64,000 nucleotides of DNA from Meridianimarinicoccus sp. MJW13 (GCF_014901205.1 NZ_JACNMU010000004.1:186001-250000); one strand, 5' to 3'; counted from the first letter of the stretch, positions 19,936 through 28,863 are shown. Notes: generated by a model not told the origin, from the letters alone. A program made the numbers and translations.

Positions 19936-21123
19936 TCAGACCAGCGACACCAGCGCATCGCAGAACCGCGCCGGGTCATAGCGCGCGATCCCCTCGGCCC
20001 CGCACAGGTCCAGGCCGACGCAGGGCAGACCGTGGTCGTCGTGGATCCGCCGGACATCCGCATCACGCAGCCCCCGCTTGTCGCACACAACCGCCGTCAG
20101 CAATCGATCCGCCGGACAGTCCTGCCCGGCATCGGCACGCAGCGCCGCCAGCAGGGCCCTTACCTGATCGGGCAAATCCATCCCCAGGCATTCGGGATCG
20201 GCGCCGAGGCTGGTGAAATAGACCTTGGGCACCGCCCGCTGCGCCACGCTGCGGCCCACGCCGCGCGGCAGAAGGTTGGCGATGACGCTGGTGAACAGGC
20301 TGCCCGGCGGATAGCAGATCAGGTCCGCACGCTCGATCAGCCTGCGGTTGCGTTTGGGCAGTTTCACCGCGTTGCGCTCCAGCCGCGCGCCATCGCGGGT
20401 CAGGAACAACTCGCGGATCGGCGCAGCGATGGGCGGCACTTCCTTGCCGGTGATCTCCCGCTGGCCCACCACCGTCTGGCCATCCGCCAGTACCGCGCCA
20501 AGGCCAAGATTGCTGTCGATGATCGACCGCACGGTGCCCTGCACCGCCACCATCTTGGACATGATGAACAACACCGGCTCCAACGCCCGGTCGTGGGTCA
20601 GATAGCCGCCCGCCAGGATCAGGTTGCCGACGCTGGCCCCGGCGAAATCGAACCCCTGCGGGCAATGCGCCGCGAAGGCCCGCAGGTGCGACAGGATCAG
20701 GCTGCGCATGGGCTGGGACACCGCATCCATCAGCGGATGGGTGGTGTCCAGAAGGGCCGCGAACTCGCGCTCCAGCTTTGCCCGGCTGGCCCCGACGGGA
20801 AAGCGATGGGTAAACAGGGCGAAGATATCGGGCTGGCCCAGATCGCTTTCATCGGCCAGCGCCATCAGACGGCTGCGCAGATCGCCTACCGCGGGCATGT
20901 CGAAGGCCGTGCGCAGCACTTGCGAACTGCCGCCGCTGTCGAACGGGGTCATCAGGTGGATCGAATTGTGGGTATAGGCCTTCAGGCGGCGTGAAATGCC
21001 GTTCAGGGCGCTGCCGCCGCTGAAAAACAGCAGTCGCGGCCCAAGCCCCGGCAGACTGCGCGCGCGGGCCACCCGCAATTCGTCGGGGATTTCGGCAATG
21101 CGCGAGATATGCAGTTGTGACAC
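19936..21123 (-). CDS. CofD-like protein of the GAK system
   Basis: A 395-residue protein of the CofD/YvcK (UPF0052) superfamily, whose best-known member transfers phospholactate from a nucleotide carrier in coenzyme F420 synthesis. The nucleotide loop FFSGGSALNG lies near residue 35, SVGNLILAGG mid-protein and LICYPPGSLFTSVIANLL (about 265-282) matches the second conserved CofD motif. I chose the GTG at 21123 because a GGGAG ribosome site lies 7 bases upstream and the conserved part begins there; the frame stays open to an ATG at 21183. It is divergent from the Nudix-to-amphi-Trp operon, with 77 bp between starts. Its substrate is unknown, and F420 synthesis is not implied because no other cof gene is present. 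Confidence 0.82.
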   Translation of the reverse strand: MSQLHISRIAEIPDELRVARARSLPGLGPRLLFFSGGSALNGISRRLKAYTHNSIHLMTPFDSGGSSQVLRTAFDMPAVGDLRSRLMALADESDLGQPDIFALFTHRFPVGASRAKLEREFAALLDTTHPLMDAVSQPMRSLILSHLRAFAAHCPQGFDFAGASVGNLILAGGYLTHDRALEPVLFIMSKMVAVQGTVRSIIDSNLGLGAVLADGQTVVGQREITGKEVPPIAAPIRELFLTRDGARLERNAVKLPKRNRRLIERADLICYPPGSLFTSVIANLLPRGVGRSVAQRAVPKVYFTSLGADPECLGMDLPDQVRALLAALRADAGQDCPADRLLTAVVCDKRGLRDADVRRIHDDHGLPCVGLDLCGAEGIARYDPARFCDALVSLV

Positions 21124-21160
21124 GGTAGGTCTCCCGGAAAATCGCGACACGGCCAGAGAA

Positions 21161-21190
21161 TTGACATGCATCTGTTCTGTCATGGCTATA
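21161..21190 (+). promoter_or_regulatory. Probable sigma-70 promoter of the GAK operon, short or no leader
   Basis: A perfect -35 box TTGACA (21161-21166) is followed after 18 bases by GCTATA (21185-21190) as -10. Transcription would start near 21197, a few bases before the Nudix ATG at 21201, which has no visible ribosome site. The first gene may therefore be translated from a leaderless or nearly leaderless mRNA. The call rests on pattern only. Confidence 0.5.
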
Positions 21191-21200
21191 TCACCCGCCC

Positions 21201-21659
21201 ATGTCCGGCTTGAACCGCTTTCTCGACCAGATCCGTCCCACCGTGCGCGCCGTCATCCGGCGCGACGGGCGTCTGCTGGTGCAGGTCAAGCAAAAGTCCG
21301 GAAAACCGCCCTATCTGACCCTGCCCGGCGGGCGGCAGGATCCGGGCGAGACCATGGAAGCCGCTGTCGCGCGCGAATGCCTTGAAGAAATCGGCGCCGA
21401 AGTCGCGGTCGGCCCGCTTCTGCATGTGGCCGATGTTTTCAAACCCAAACACGGCAAGCTGCGCCACCAGATCGAGGTTCTGTTCGCCTGCGAGGTGGCT
21501 GCGAACTACATCCCGCGCCTTGGGCCGCAGCCCGACAAGTCCCAGATCGCCACCATCTGGGTATCGCCGGACGATCCGGTGCGCGCCTTTCATCCGAATT
21601 ACGGCACGGCCCTCGGCGACAGCGCGGCGCCGCTCTATCTGGGGCGGCTGGATGGCTAG
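21201..21659 (+). CDS. Nudix hydrolase of the GAK cluster
   Basis: A 152-residue single-domain Nudix protein. The Nudix box GGRQDPGETMEAAVARECLEEIG lies at about residues 37-59 (glycine, GET, RE and EE in the right spacing), so it should cleave a nucleoside diphosphate linked to another group. It is the first gene of a tightly packed operon; its last 8 bases overlap the next gene. The context suggests it trims or recycles a nucleotide carrier used by the CofD-like and kinase-like partners, but that is inference. Confidence 0.88.
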   Translation: MSGLNRFLDQIRPTVRAVIRRDGRLLVQVKQKSGKPPYLTLPGGRQDPGETMEAAVARECLEEIGAEVAVGPLLHVADVFKPKHGKLRHQIEVLFACEVAANYIPRLGPQPDKSQIATIWVSPDDPVRAFHPNYGTALGDSAAPLYLGRLDG

Positions 21660-23289
21660 GCTGCCGCATGCGATGGACGAGAACCTGCATTTCCTCTGCG
21701 CCGAGGTAGAGGGGCAACTGACCAGCCTGCAGGAATATTTCGCCCGACCCGACACCGCGACGGCGCGGAAGGTGCTGCTTCGGGCGGGCTATTCCCACAA
21801 CCTGCAAACCCGGATTCAGCGCGCCAGCCAGCAAGCCTTGTCCCGCAGCAAACCGGGGGCCGCGCGGCAGCTCGTGCTGCGCAACACGGCCCTTGTGGCA
21901 CGCAACCTTGACCTGATCAGCCGCATGGCGCGCCGCAGCCTGTTGCATGCCGAGGAGGTCCGGCACACCCCGTTGCTGCGCCCCGAGGCCTATCCCAAAC
22001 CCATCAAGCGCGTGCGTCAGGCGGTGACCGGGATCAATGCGGCCATCGATGCGCGTGACAGCGGTGGTGCGGTGAAAATCGGGCAGGTGAAAGGCGATCT
22101 GGACGCGCTTTATAAGCATCTCTTCGCGACCTACACGCAGGACATGCGCAAGTCCAAGCACACCGAAGATCTGTCGAACGCCCTTCTGGCCGCCAATGAA
22201 ATCAGACGGATGGGCGACGCGCTTCAAGGGATCAGCGAGGCGCTGCTGTCGGTCTCCATCGGTCAGCCGGTGCAATTCGAACGTTATTTCGCCCTCAAAG
22301 GCATCCTGTCGGATCAGAACGTGGACGAGGCCGATCTGACCCTGAAACCGCTTGCCGAGACCCGCTCGGGCAGTGGCATTTCGGGGCTGCATGGCAAGAC
22401 AGCCGCAGGCGACGAGATCAACGCGGTGTTCAAGGATGGCGAGATCGCCAAGGTGAAAGAGGAACGTCAGGGCGTGAAGAAATGGGACTCGGTCTATCCC
22501 GGTCTCGCGCCCAAGATCCTGTCCTATGAAAAGCGCGGCCAATCGGCGGCGCTGTTGATCGAATACCTGCCGGGCCATACCTTTCAGCATGTGCTTCTGA
22601 ACGCAAGCGACGCGCTGCTGGCCGAGGCCCGAACCGCCCTGACCCGCACCCTGCGCGATGTCTGGCGGCGTACCCGCACCGAGGAACCGGCCGACATGGC
22701 TTCGATGCGGCAGTTGGCGCAGCGGATGCCCGATGTCTACCGAGTGCATCCCGAGTTCCGGCGCGGCGAGACGCGCCTGGGCAAACTGTCCCTGCCCGCG
22801 TTCGACACGCTGGTCGAACTGGCCGGGGGTCGGGAAACCGCGCTGCCCGCGCCCTTCTCGGTGCACATCCATGGCGACTTCAACCTCGACAACGTGATCT
22901 ATGACCCGGCGGATCGAAAGATCCATTTCATCGACCTGCACCGATCGCGCTTCATGGACTACGTGCAGGATGTGTCGGTGTTCATGGTGTCGAACTATCG
23001 CCTGCAGATCCAGGACGCGCAGTTGCGCAACCGGGTGGCGGATGTGGCGGGCGATGTGCACGCCATGGCCACGAAATTCGCCCGCGCGCAGGGCGACAAG
23101 ACTTTCGAATACCGGCTGGCGCTGGGGCTGGCGCGCTCCTTTGCGACCTCGACCCGTTTCGTCTTCGACAAGGCGCACGCCCGGCGGATGTTCCTGCGCG
23201 CGCGCTATCTGCTGGAGCTGGCGCTGGCCTGTCCGGACGGCAAGGAAGCGCGGCTGCGGCTACCCATCAAGGACCTGTTTTGTGACTGA
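21652..23289 (+). CDS. Helical-domain/APH-type phosphotransferase fusion, GAK cluster
   Basis: A 545-residue two-part protein. About residues 1-200 are all-helical and charged, resembling a PhoU-like bundle. From about 240 to 490 comes an aminoglycoside/choline-kinase-type fold: the ATP-binding lysine region DGEIAKVKEERQG, the catalytic loop HGDFNLDNVIYD (407-418) with the catalytic aspartate at 409, and the metal-binding aspartate in HFIDLHRS. All key residues are present, so it is likely an active small-molecule or protein kinase. The start at 21652 overlaps the Nudix gene by 8 bp; MDENLHF at 21673 is an alternative. The target is unknown. Confidence 0.8.
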   Translation: MARLPHAMDENLHFLCAEVEGQLTSLQEYFARPDTATARKVLLRAGYSHNLQTRIQRASQQALSRSKPGAARQLVLRNTALVARNLDLISRMARRSLLHAEEVRHTPLLRPEAYPKPIKRVRQAVTGINAAIDARDSGGAVKIGQVKGDLDALYKHLFATYTQDMRKSKHTEDLSNALLAANEIRRMGDALQGISEALLSVSIGQPVQFERYFALKGILSDQNVDEADLTLKPLAETRSGSGISGLHGKTAAGDEINAVFKDGEIAKVKEERQGVKKWDSVYPGLAPKILSYEKRGQSAALLIEYLPGHTFQHVLLNASDALLAEARTALTRTLRDVWRRTRTEEPADMASMRQLAQRMPDVYRVHPEFRRGETRLGKLSLPAFDTLVELAGGRETALPAPFSVHIHGDFNLDNVIYDPADRKIHFIDLHRSRFMDYVQDVSVFMVSNYRLQIQDAQLRNRVADVAGDVHAMATKFARAQGDKTFEYRLALGLARSFATSTRFVFDKAHARRMFLRARYLLELALACPDGKEARLRLPIKDLFCD

Positions 23290-24163
23290 TCTGCGTATCG
23301 GCGTAATCGGCATTCCCGGCAAATGGTCGACCGAGGCGCTGGCCGATGCGGTCGCGGCGCGCACCGGGTTCCGGCTGGTGATCGACATGGCCCAGGTGGT
23401 GCTGGACCTGAGTACGGGCCGATTGCTGCACGGCGATCTGGACCTGTGCGAGTTGGACGGGCTGATCGTCAAGAAGATCGCCGAGGTTTACAGCCCCCAC
23501 GCGCTGGACCGGCTGGAGATGCTGCGGCTGGCCGAGGCGCGCGGCGTGCGGGTCTTTTCGCGCCCCGAGGCGATCCTGCGTCTGATCGACCGGCTGGCCT
23601 GCACCATGTCCCTGACCCTCGCCGGCACACCGATGCCCGACACTGTGGTGACCGAGGACCCAGGCAAGGCACGGGAAGCGGTCCGGGTCTTTGGCACCGC
23701 CGTCTTCAAACCGCTCTACAGCACCAAGGCGCGCGGCATGTGCCTGATCCCGGACGGGCCTGACGCCGCTGCCGAAATCGCCACCTTCGCCGCCGACAAC
23801 CCGGTCATGTACATCCAGAAGAAGCTGAACCTGTCGGGGCAGGATCTGGGCATGGTGTTTCTGGGCGGCGACCACCTGTGCACCTATGCGCGGGTGTCCG
23901 GTGGCGGCACCTGGAACACCACCATCCACAGTGGCGGAAAATACGCGCCCTTTACCCCAGACCCGGCCCTGATCGCGTTGGGCCGCAAGGCACAGGCCCC
24001 CTTCGGCCTGGCCTTCACCACCGTCGACATCGCCCTGACCGACGACGGCCCCATCGTGTTCGAAGTGTCGGCCTTCGGCGGGTTTCGCGGCGTGCGGGAT
24101 GGCTGCGGGATGGATGCCGCTGCCCTGCTGACTGACCATGTTCTGGCAAGGATCACCGCATGA
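23282..24163 (+). CDS. ATP-grasp enzyme of the GAK system
   Basis: A 293-residue RimK-like ATP-grasp protein. Seen are the N-terminal substrate part (IGVIGIPGKWSTE), the nucleotide-binding strand AVFKPLYSTKARGM, the second strand YIQKKLNLSGQDLGMVFLGG and the metal-binding end FEVSAFGGFRGV. Such enzymes join a carboxylate to an amine via an acyl phosphate. The GTG at 23282 overlaps the upstream gene by 8 bp and no ATG fits. The frame ends 4 bp inside the HprK-related kinase gene. I assign it to the GAK-system family by its neighbours and family memory; the substrate is unknown. Confidence 0.82.
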   Translation: MTDLRIGVIGIPGKWSTEALADAVAARTGFRLVIDMAQVVLDLSTGRLLHGDLDLCELDGLIVKKIAEVYSPHALDRLEMLRLAEARGVRVFSRPEAILRLIDRLACTMSLTLAGTPMPDTVVTEDPGKAREAVRVFGTAVFKPLYSTKARGMCLIPDGPDAAAEIATFAADNPVMYIQKKLNLSGQDLGMVFLGGDHLCTYARVSGGGTWNTTIHSGGKYAPFTPDPALIALGRKAQAPFGLAFTTVDIALTDDGPIVFEVSAFGGFRGVRDGCGMDAAALLTDHVLARITA

Positions 24164-25251
24164 CGCCCTCTACCACCGCCGAGGTTCTGGCCCGGCTTGA
24201 CCGCACACCGCTGGACGACGTGCCACCGCTTTGGATCACGGTCGGCCCGTGGCGCCTGCGCCTGCTCTGCCAACCGGCCCTGCGCGCGGAACTGGCCGAG
24301 TACTTCACGGAAACGCTGACCGGAGACGGCCCGGTTGCGGCGACCATCGAGGTTCTGGAAGGCCAGACCCTGGACCCAGCCCCGACGTGGCACGACTGGC
24401 GGCGCGACGCTGGCAAGATCGGGCGCAAGGATGCCACCTGGGACCTGTCCGATGGCCGGCTGATCCACAAACGCCGCACTGGCATGACCTTCCTGCAATC
24501 GCCCAAGGCGCTGGTCGCCTTCGGCCCTTGCCGCGCCAACCCGCAGCAGATCATCAATTTCGTCAACACCCAGATCCTGAACCACGGCCAGCGCGCGGGC
24601 TGGCAGATGTGCCATGCGGCGGCGGTGACCAACGGCCCCTGCGGTCTGGCCATTGCCGGGCTGTCGGGGGGCGGGAAATCAACCTCGATCCTGCGGATGC
24701 TGGACATTCCCGGCACCGCCTTTGTCACCAACGATCGTCTGCTGGTGCGCGCGGCGGACCGGGGCACCAGCGCCCTTGGCATTCCCAAGCAGCCGCGCAT
24801 CAACCCCGGCACGATCCTGCACAACCCGCGCCTGCATCCGCTGCTGTCCACGGCCCGGCGGGCAGAGCTTGCCGCGTTGCCGCCGGCAGACCTCTGGACG
24901 CTGGAGGAAAAGCACGACCTGATCGTGCCCCGGATCTATGGGCCGGGGAGGGTGCGCCATGACTGCGCGCTGACCGATTTCTGGGTGCTGAACTGGCAGC
25001 ACGACAGCTCCGCGCCCACCACGGTGCGCGACGTTTCCTTGCCCGACCGCCCCGATCTTCTGGCCGCGATCATGAAGGCCCCCGGTCCGTTCTATCAGGA
25101 TGCGCAGGGCCGCTTTCGCGCGGACTCCGACCCGCTGGACCCGGCGGCCTATCTGGCCGCGCTGGACGGGGTGCGGGTGTGCGAGATCGCGGGCCGGGTC
25201 GATTTCGACAGGCTTTTCCGGGCAGGCGCGGATCTGCTGACGCCTGTTTGA
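24160..25251 (+). CDS. HprK-related kinase of the GAK system
   Basis: A 363-residue protein related to HPr kinase/phosphorylase. The P-loop GLSGGGKSTS (about residues 167-176) is followed by FVTNDRLLV, which matches the position where HprK has its VADD metal-binding strand. About residues 1-150 form a separate N-terminal domain. I see no true HPr or PTS gene here, so it probably phosphorylates another target. It overlaps the ATP-grasp gene by ATGA and is followed after 79 bp by the small amphi-Trp gene, a possible target protein. Confidence 0.82.
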   Translation: MTPSTTAEVLARLDRTPLDDVPPLWITVGPWRLRLLCQPALRAELAEYFTETLTGDGPVAATIEVLEGQTLDPAPTWHDWRRDAGKIGRKDATWDLSDGRLIHKRRTGMTFLQSPKALVAFGPCRANPQQIINFVNTQILNHGQRAGWQMCHAAAVTNGPCGLAIAGLSGGGKSTSILRMLDIPGTAFVTNDRLLVRAADRGTSALGIPKQPRINPGTILHNPRLHPLLSTARRAELAALPPADLWTLEEKHDLIVPRIYGPGRVRHDCALTDFWVLNWQHDSSAPTTVRDVSLPDRPDLLAAIMKAPGPFYQDAQGRFRADSDPLDPAAYLAALDGVRVCEIAGRVDFDRLFRAGADLLTPV

Positions 25252-25330
25252 AGGGGGATTGGCGCAAGTCGCGCCGTGGTCTATCCCCCACCCAACCGCG
25301 CATAAGCACGCAACAGGAGCAGGCAGCCCC

Positions 25331-25600
25331 ATGGCCGCGACCGACGGAAAGTTTCGCCACGAATCCCTGCAGGATCGCAAATCGATCAAGGCGCTGCTGG
25401 AGGCCATCACCAAGGGCATCGGCAAGGGTGAACTGACGCTGAGCGAGGGCGATGACAGCCTGACCCTGCCGCTGGACCAGTTGATGACCCTGCGGGTCAA
25501 GGCCGACCGCTCGGACGGGACCTGTCGCGTCGATCTGCGTATTTCCTGGAGCGAGCGTCAGGCCGATCTGGCCGAACGCCCGGCCCCCACGGTCAAGTGA
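25331..25600 (+). CDS. Small amphi-Trp domain protein
   Basis: An 89-residue cytoplasmic protein. It matches the small amphi-Trp domain type: an N-terminal KFRHESLQDRKSIKALLEAI helix, a GELTLSEGDDSLTLPL strand pair and a late tryptophan in LRISWSERQ. It ends the GAK operon and is followed by a strong hairpin. Its 79-bp separation from the kinase gene leaves room for its own promoter. Proteins of this family accompany GAK-type genes in other bacteria; a role as substrate or carrier of the modification is my inference. Confidence 0.78.
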   Translation: MAATDGKFRHESLQDRKSIKALLEAITKGIGKGELTLSEGDDSLTLPLDQLMTLRVKADRSDGTCRVDLRISWSERQADLAERPAPTVK

Positions 25601-25609
25601 CCCACGAAA

Positions 25610-25633
25610 AAGGCCGCCCCGAAAGGCGGCCTT
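25610..25633 (-). terminator. Shared terminator between the GAK operon and the TRAP operon
   Basis: A perfect 9-bp stem, AAGGCCGCC with GGCGGCCTT, and a 6-base loop, located between converging genes. On the minus strand it is followed by TTTTTCG, a classical Rho-independent end for the TRAP operon. On the plus strand it has only two T residues behind it, so it will stop the GAK operon less well. Confidence 0.85.
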
Positions 25634-25652
25634 GAAACGCGGATTTCCCGGC

Positions 25653-26717
25653 TCAGGCGCGTTGCGAGAACACCGCACCCTTCACCATGGTGCCATAGGG
25701 GCGCGCGAGGGCGAGGTAGGCGTTGTAGCTCTCCTGCACTTCGGCGAACACCGGGTTCTCGGTCGCGAGGTCTTGCATGACCTCGGCCACGGCGGTTTTC
25801 AGGGCGGCGATGACATCCACGGGGAAAGCGTCGAACTGTACGCCCTGTTCCTTCAATTGCTTGTAGGCCACGGCGTTGAAATATTCGAACTGTGCCGTGG
25901 TCTCGACCGAGGCCGCTTCGGCCGCATTGGCGATGACCGCCTGAAGATGGGCCGGCAGGCTGTCATAGGCTTCCTTGTTCACCACAACCTCCAGCGCCGC
26001 CGAAGGCTCATGGAACGCCGGCATGTAGCAATAGTTGGCCACCTTCTGCAGGCCGAAGGCCTGATCCAGCAGCGGGCCAACCCATTCGGCAGCGTCGATC
26101 GCACCGGACTGGAAGGCTGGGAAAATCTCGGGCGGCGGCAGCAGAACCGCGTTGACCCCCAGCTTGCGCATGGCCTCGCCGCCCAGACCGGCGATGCGCA
26201 TGTTCAGCCCCGCCAGATCGTTGACGGTGGTGATCGGGTTCTTGAACCAGCCCGCCGCCTGCGCGCCCGAGTTGCCCGAGTAGAACGGCACCAGCCCGCG
26301 TTCGGCGTAGATCCGGTTCCACAGATCCTGCCCGCCGCCATAGCGCAGCCAGGCCGTGGTTTCGACGGCGGTCATGCCGAAGGGCACCGCCGAGAAGAAA
26401 TGCAGCGCCGAGTTCTTCGAAGCCGCGTAATAGGGTGTCGAATGGCCGATCTCGGCCGTGCCCTGCTCGACCGCGTCCTCGACGCCGAAGGGCGGCACCA
26501 ACTCGCCGCTGGAGAAGACCTTGAGGGTCAGCTGGCCATCCGACATGGCCGCCACACGCTCGGCAAAGGTGGTGGCATTGGTGCCCACCCCCGGCGCGCG
26601 GGCCGGAAAGGATGTCGGCATTTTCCAGGTGATCTTGCCCTGGGCAATCGCCGGCGCGGCCAGCGCGGTGGCGGGCAGCGCAAGCGCGCCGGATTTCAGA
26701 AGGTCACGCCGTTTCAT
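25653..26717 (-). CDS. TRAP transporter substrate-binding protein, TakP-like
   Basis: A 354-residue periplasmic receptor of the DctP family. A twin-arginine-like leader (MKRRDLLKSGALALPATALA) precedes the mature part. The stretch MRIAGLGGEAMRKLGVNAV, then IFPAFQSGAIDAAEWVGP, closely resembles the alpha-keto-acid receptor TakP of Rhodobacter, so the likely ligands are keto or hydroxy acids. The ATG at 26717 was chosen at the leader; the open frame extends further but runs into dctM. It is the last gene of the operon in the order dctQ-dctM-dctP. Confidence 0.9.
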   Translation of the reverse strand: MKRRDLLKSGALALPATALAAPAIAQGKITWKMPTSFPARAPGVGTNATTFAERVAAMSDGQLTLKVFSSGELVPPFGVEDAVEQGTAEIGHSTPYYAASKNSALHFFSAVPFGMTAVETTAWLRYGGGQDLWNRIYAERGLVPFYSGNSGAQAAGWFKNPITTVNDLAGLNMRIAGLGGEAMRKLGVNAVLLPPPEIFPAFQSGAIDAAEWVGPLLDQAFGLQKVANYCYMPAFHEPSAALEVVVNKEAYDSLPAHLQAVIANAAEAASVETTAQFEYFNAVAYKQLKEQGVQFDAFPVDVIAALKTAVAEVMQDLATENPVFAEVQESYNAYLALARPYGTMVKGAVFSQRA

Positions 26718-26743
26718 CACGGTCTCCCTGTGGTTGGACTTGG

Positions 26744-28297
26744 TCAGAATAGTACTCCGGGCAGCCATGTCGCCAAGCCCGGAAACAGCGCCAACAGCCC
26801 GATTGCGGCAATCTGGATCGCCACGAAGGGCACGATCGCGCGATAGATCGAAGCGGTGCGGATTTGCGGGGGTGCGACCGAGCGATAGTAGAACAGCGCA
26901 AAGCCAAAGGGCGGTGTCAGGAAACTGGTTTGCAGGTTCATCGCCACCAGCACCGCGAACCACACCGGGCTGATGTCCTGTTGCAGCAGGATCGGCCCGA
27001 CGATGGGAATGACGATGAAGATGATCTCGACGAATTCCAGCAGGAAGCCCAGCAGAAAGATCACCAGCATGGTCAGCGCCAGCATCCCCCAGGTGCCGCC
27101 GGGCAGACCGTGCAGCAGGTCGGCCACCATCTCGTCTCCGCCAAAGCCGCGAAACACCAGCGACAGGATCGACGCCGCGATGATGATGCCGAAGATCATG
27201 CCCGAGACGATCAGCGTCTCGACAATGGCCGGGCCAAGGATCCCGGCGCGCAGCAGCACCGTGCAGGCATAGAGCAAGCCCAGCCCCAGAAGGGCCACCA
27301 GCCCCGCCAGCAGCAGGGTTTGCGGCCCCATCACCAGCGCGCCTGCGGCGAAATCGGCCCGGATCCCCGCGCCCGAGGCCAGCAGCAGCAGGCAGGTCAG
27401 CCCGGCCAGCATTCCGGCCAGCCACGCATGGCGGCGTCCGGTCTGGGCCAGCGCGATCAGCAGGGTTCCGGCCACGCCCACGCCTGCGGCCTCGGTCGGC
27501 GTGGCGACCCCCATCAGGATCGACCCCAGAACCGCCACGATCAGCGCCAGCGTCGGCAGCGTCCCAAGAAGCAGTTCGGACAAGGCCATCGGTTCGGGGG
27601 CGGGCGCCTTGGGCGCAGGCGTGGCCCCGCCGCGCAAGCGGACCACCGCATAAAGTGCATAGAGCCCCACCAGCAGCAGCCCCGGCAGCAGCGCGCCTGC
27701 GAACAGGTCGCCCACCGTCACCGGATCTGGGGCGAAATTCCCGGCGATCTGTTGAGCCTCGATATAGGCATTGGACACCTGATCCCCCAGCAGGATCAGC
27801 ACGATCGACGGCGGAATGATCTGGCCCAGCGTGCCGCAGGCGCAGATCAGCCCGCTGGAAGTACGCTCGTCAATCCCGGCGCGCAGCATGCTGGGCAGGG
27901 TGATGGTGCCCAGCATCACGATGGTCGCCCCGATGATCCCGGTCGAGGCCGCGATCAGGGCCGAGACAAGGATCACCGACAGCGCCAGCCCGGTCCGCGA
28001 TCCGCCCACGGCGCGGGTGATGTTGTTGAGCATCCGCTCGGCCTGCTTTGAGCGGTCCAGCATCACCCCCACCAGCACGAACAGCGGCACCGCCAGCAGC
28101 AGGCGGTTTTCCATGATGCCGAAGATCCGTTGCGGCACCGCCTGGAAGTAGACCGGCTCGAACGCGCCGAACAGGGCGGCGATCAGCGCGATCAGGGTCG
28201 GCACTCCCGCGATCACGAACAGCACCGGCAGCCCGGTCAGCAACCCGGCCAGCAGCGATCCGGCCAGAAACAGCACCCACAGGGTTTCAGCTTCCAT
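26744..28297 (-). CDS. TRAP transporter large permease (DctM type)
   Basis: A 517-residue membrane protein with about 13 hydrophobic segments, somewhat longer than the usual 430 residues because of an extra pair of spans around residues 300-370. It carries out the sodium-coupled uptake step together with the small permease. The ATG at 28297 lies inside the end of dctQ (11-bp overlap). Conserved DctM features include PLFVLVGVMLDRS near residue 66 and GQIIPPSIVLILLGDQ near 160. Confidence 0.92.
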   Translation of the reverse strand: MEAETLWVLFLAGSLLAGLLTGLPVLFVIAGVPTLIALIAALFGAFEPVYFQAVPQRIFGIMENRLLLAVPLFVLVGVMLDRSKQAERMLNNITRAVGGSRTGLALSVILVSALIAASTGIIGATIVMLGTITLPSMLRAGIDERTSSGLICACGTLGQIIPPSIVLILLGDQVSNAYIEAQQIAGNFAPDPVTVGDLFAGALLPGLLLVGLYALYAVVRLRGGATPAPKAPAPEPMALSELLLGTLPTLALIVAVLGSILMGVATPTEAAGVGVAGTLLIALAQTGRRHAWLAGMLAGLTCLLLLASGAGIRADFAAGALVMGPQTLLLAGLVALLGLGLLYACTVLLRAGILGPAIVETLIVSGMIFGIIIAASILSLVFRGFGGDEMVADLLHGLPGGTWGMLALTMLVIFLLGFLLEFVEIIFIVIPIVGPILLQQDISPVWFAVLVAMNLQTSFLTPPFGFALFYYRSVAPPQIRTASIYRAIVPFVAIQIAAIGLLALFPGLATWLPGVLF

Positions 28298-28784
28298 GAC
28301 CTGCCCTCTGCCGTCGCAGCAGCGGCACCAGATCGGCCAGCGCAACCAGGATGACCAGCAGGCACAACACCACCACCGTAGACTTGACCAGGAACAATCC
28401 CGCCAGCCCCCCGGTCTCGCGCGAGCCTTCGTGGATCGCCCAGGACGCCGTGACCAGCGGCCACGCGTTGACCAGCAGCAGGGCGAACACCGGCAGGGTC
28501 AACAGCAGATGCCCGGCGCGATCCACGCCCGCCTGCCAGCGCGGCGGCATCCGTTCGCGCAGCACATCGACGCGCACATGACGGCCCGCGCGCATCGCCA
28601 GCGGAATGGTCAGCACCACGAGGCAGGCGAAGGCATAGCTGACCGCGTCCTGAAGCTCCAGAAACCCAACGCCCAGCACATAGCGCAGCAAAACGATTGT
28701 CACTTGTCCGGCAAACATCACGGCGAAAAGCCCGATGCAAAGGGCCAACAGGCCTCGGTTCAAGACATCGACCAACTGGTTCAC
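28287..28784 (-). CDS. TRAP transporter small permease (DctQ type)
   Basis: A 165-residue membrane protein with four hydrophobic segments, the standard DctQ layout, including the typical LLRYVLGVGFLELQDAVSYAF and HVRVDVLRERMPP stretches. It overlaps dctM by 11 bp and is the first gene of the TRAP operon. Upstream lies only a decayed regulator fragment, so the promoter must be within about 28785-28870. Confidence 0.92.
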   Translation of the reverse strand: MNQLVDVLNRGLLALCIGLFAVMFAGQVTIVLLRYVLGVGFLELQDAVSYAFACLVVLTIPLAMRAGRHVRVDVLRERMPPRWQAGVDRAGHLLLTLPVFALLLVNAWPLVTASWAIHEGSRETGGLAGLFLVKSTVVVLCLLVILVALADLVPLLRRQRAGHGS

Positions 28785-28863
28785 AACACGGCCCCTTTCT
28801 TGGGCGAGCCATGCCCGAAATCCGACGCCGACGCAAACCGCTTTGCACCGGGCCAGCGCCCCT

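Noticed and set aside
19936-21123. Reading the CofD-like gene as coenzyme F420 synthesis
   Set aside because: No other F420 gene is nearby, and the neighbours match the GAK set instead.
21124-21183. Longer N-terminus of the CofD-like protein from the ATG at 21183
   Set aside because: The added 20 residues show no conservation pattern, and the GTG at 21123 has a good GGGAG site. It remains possible.
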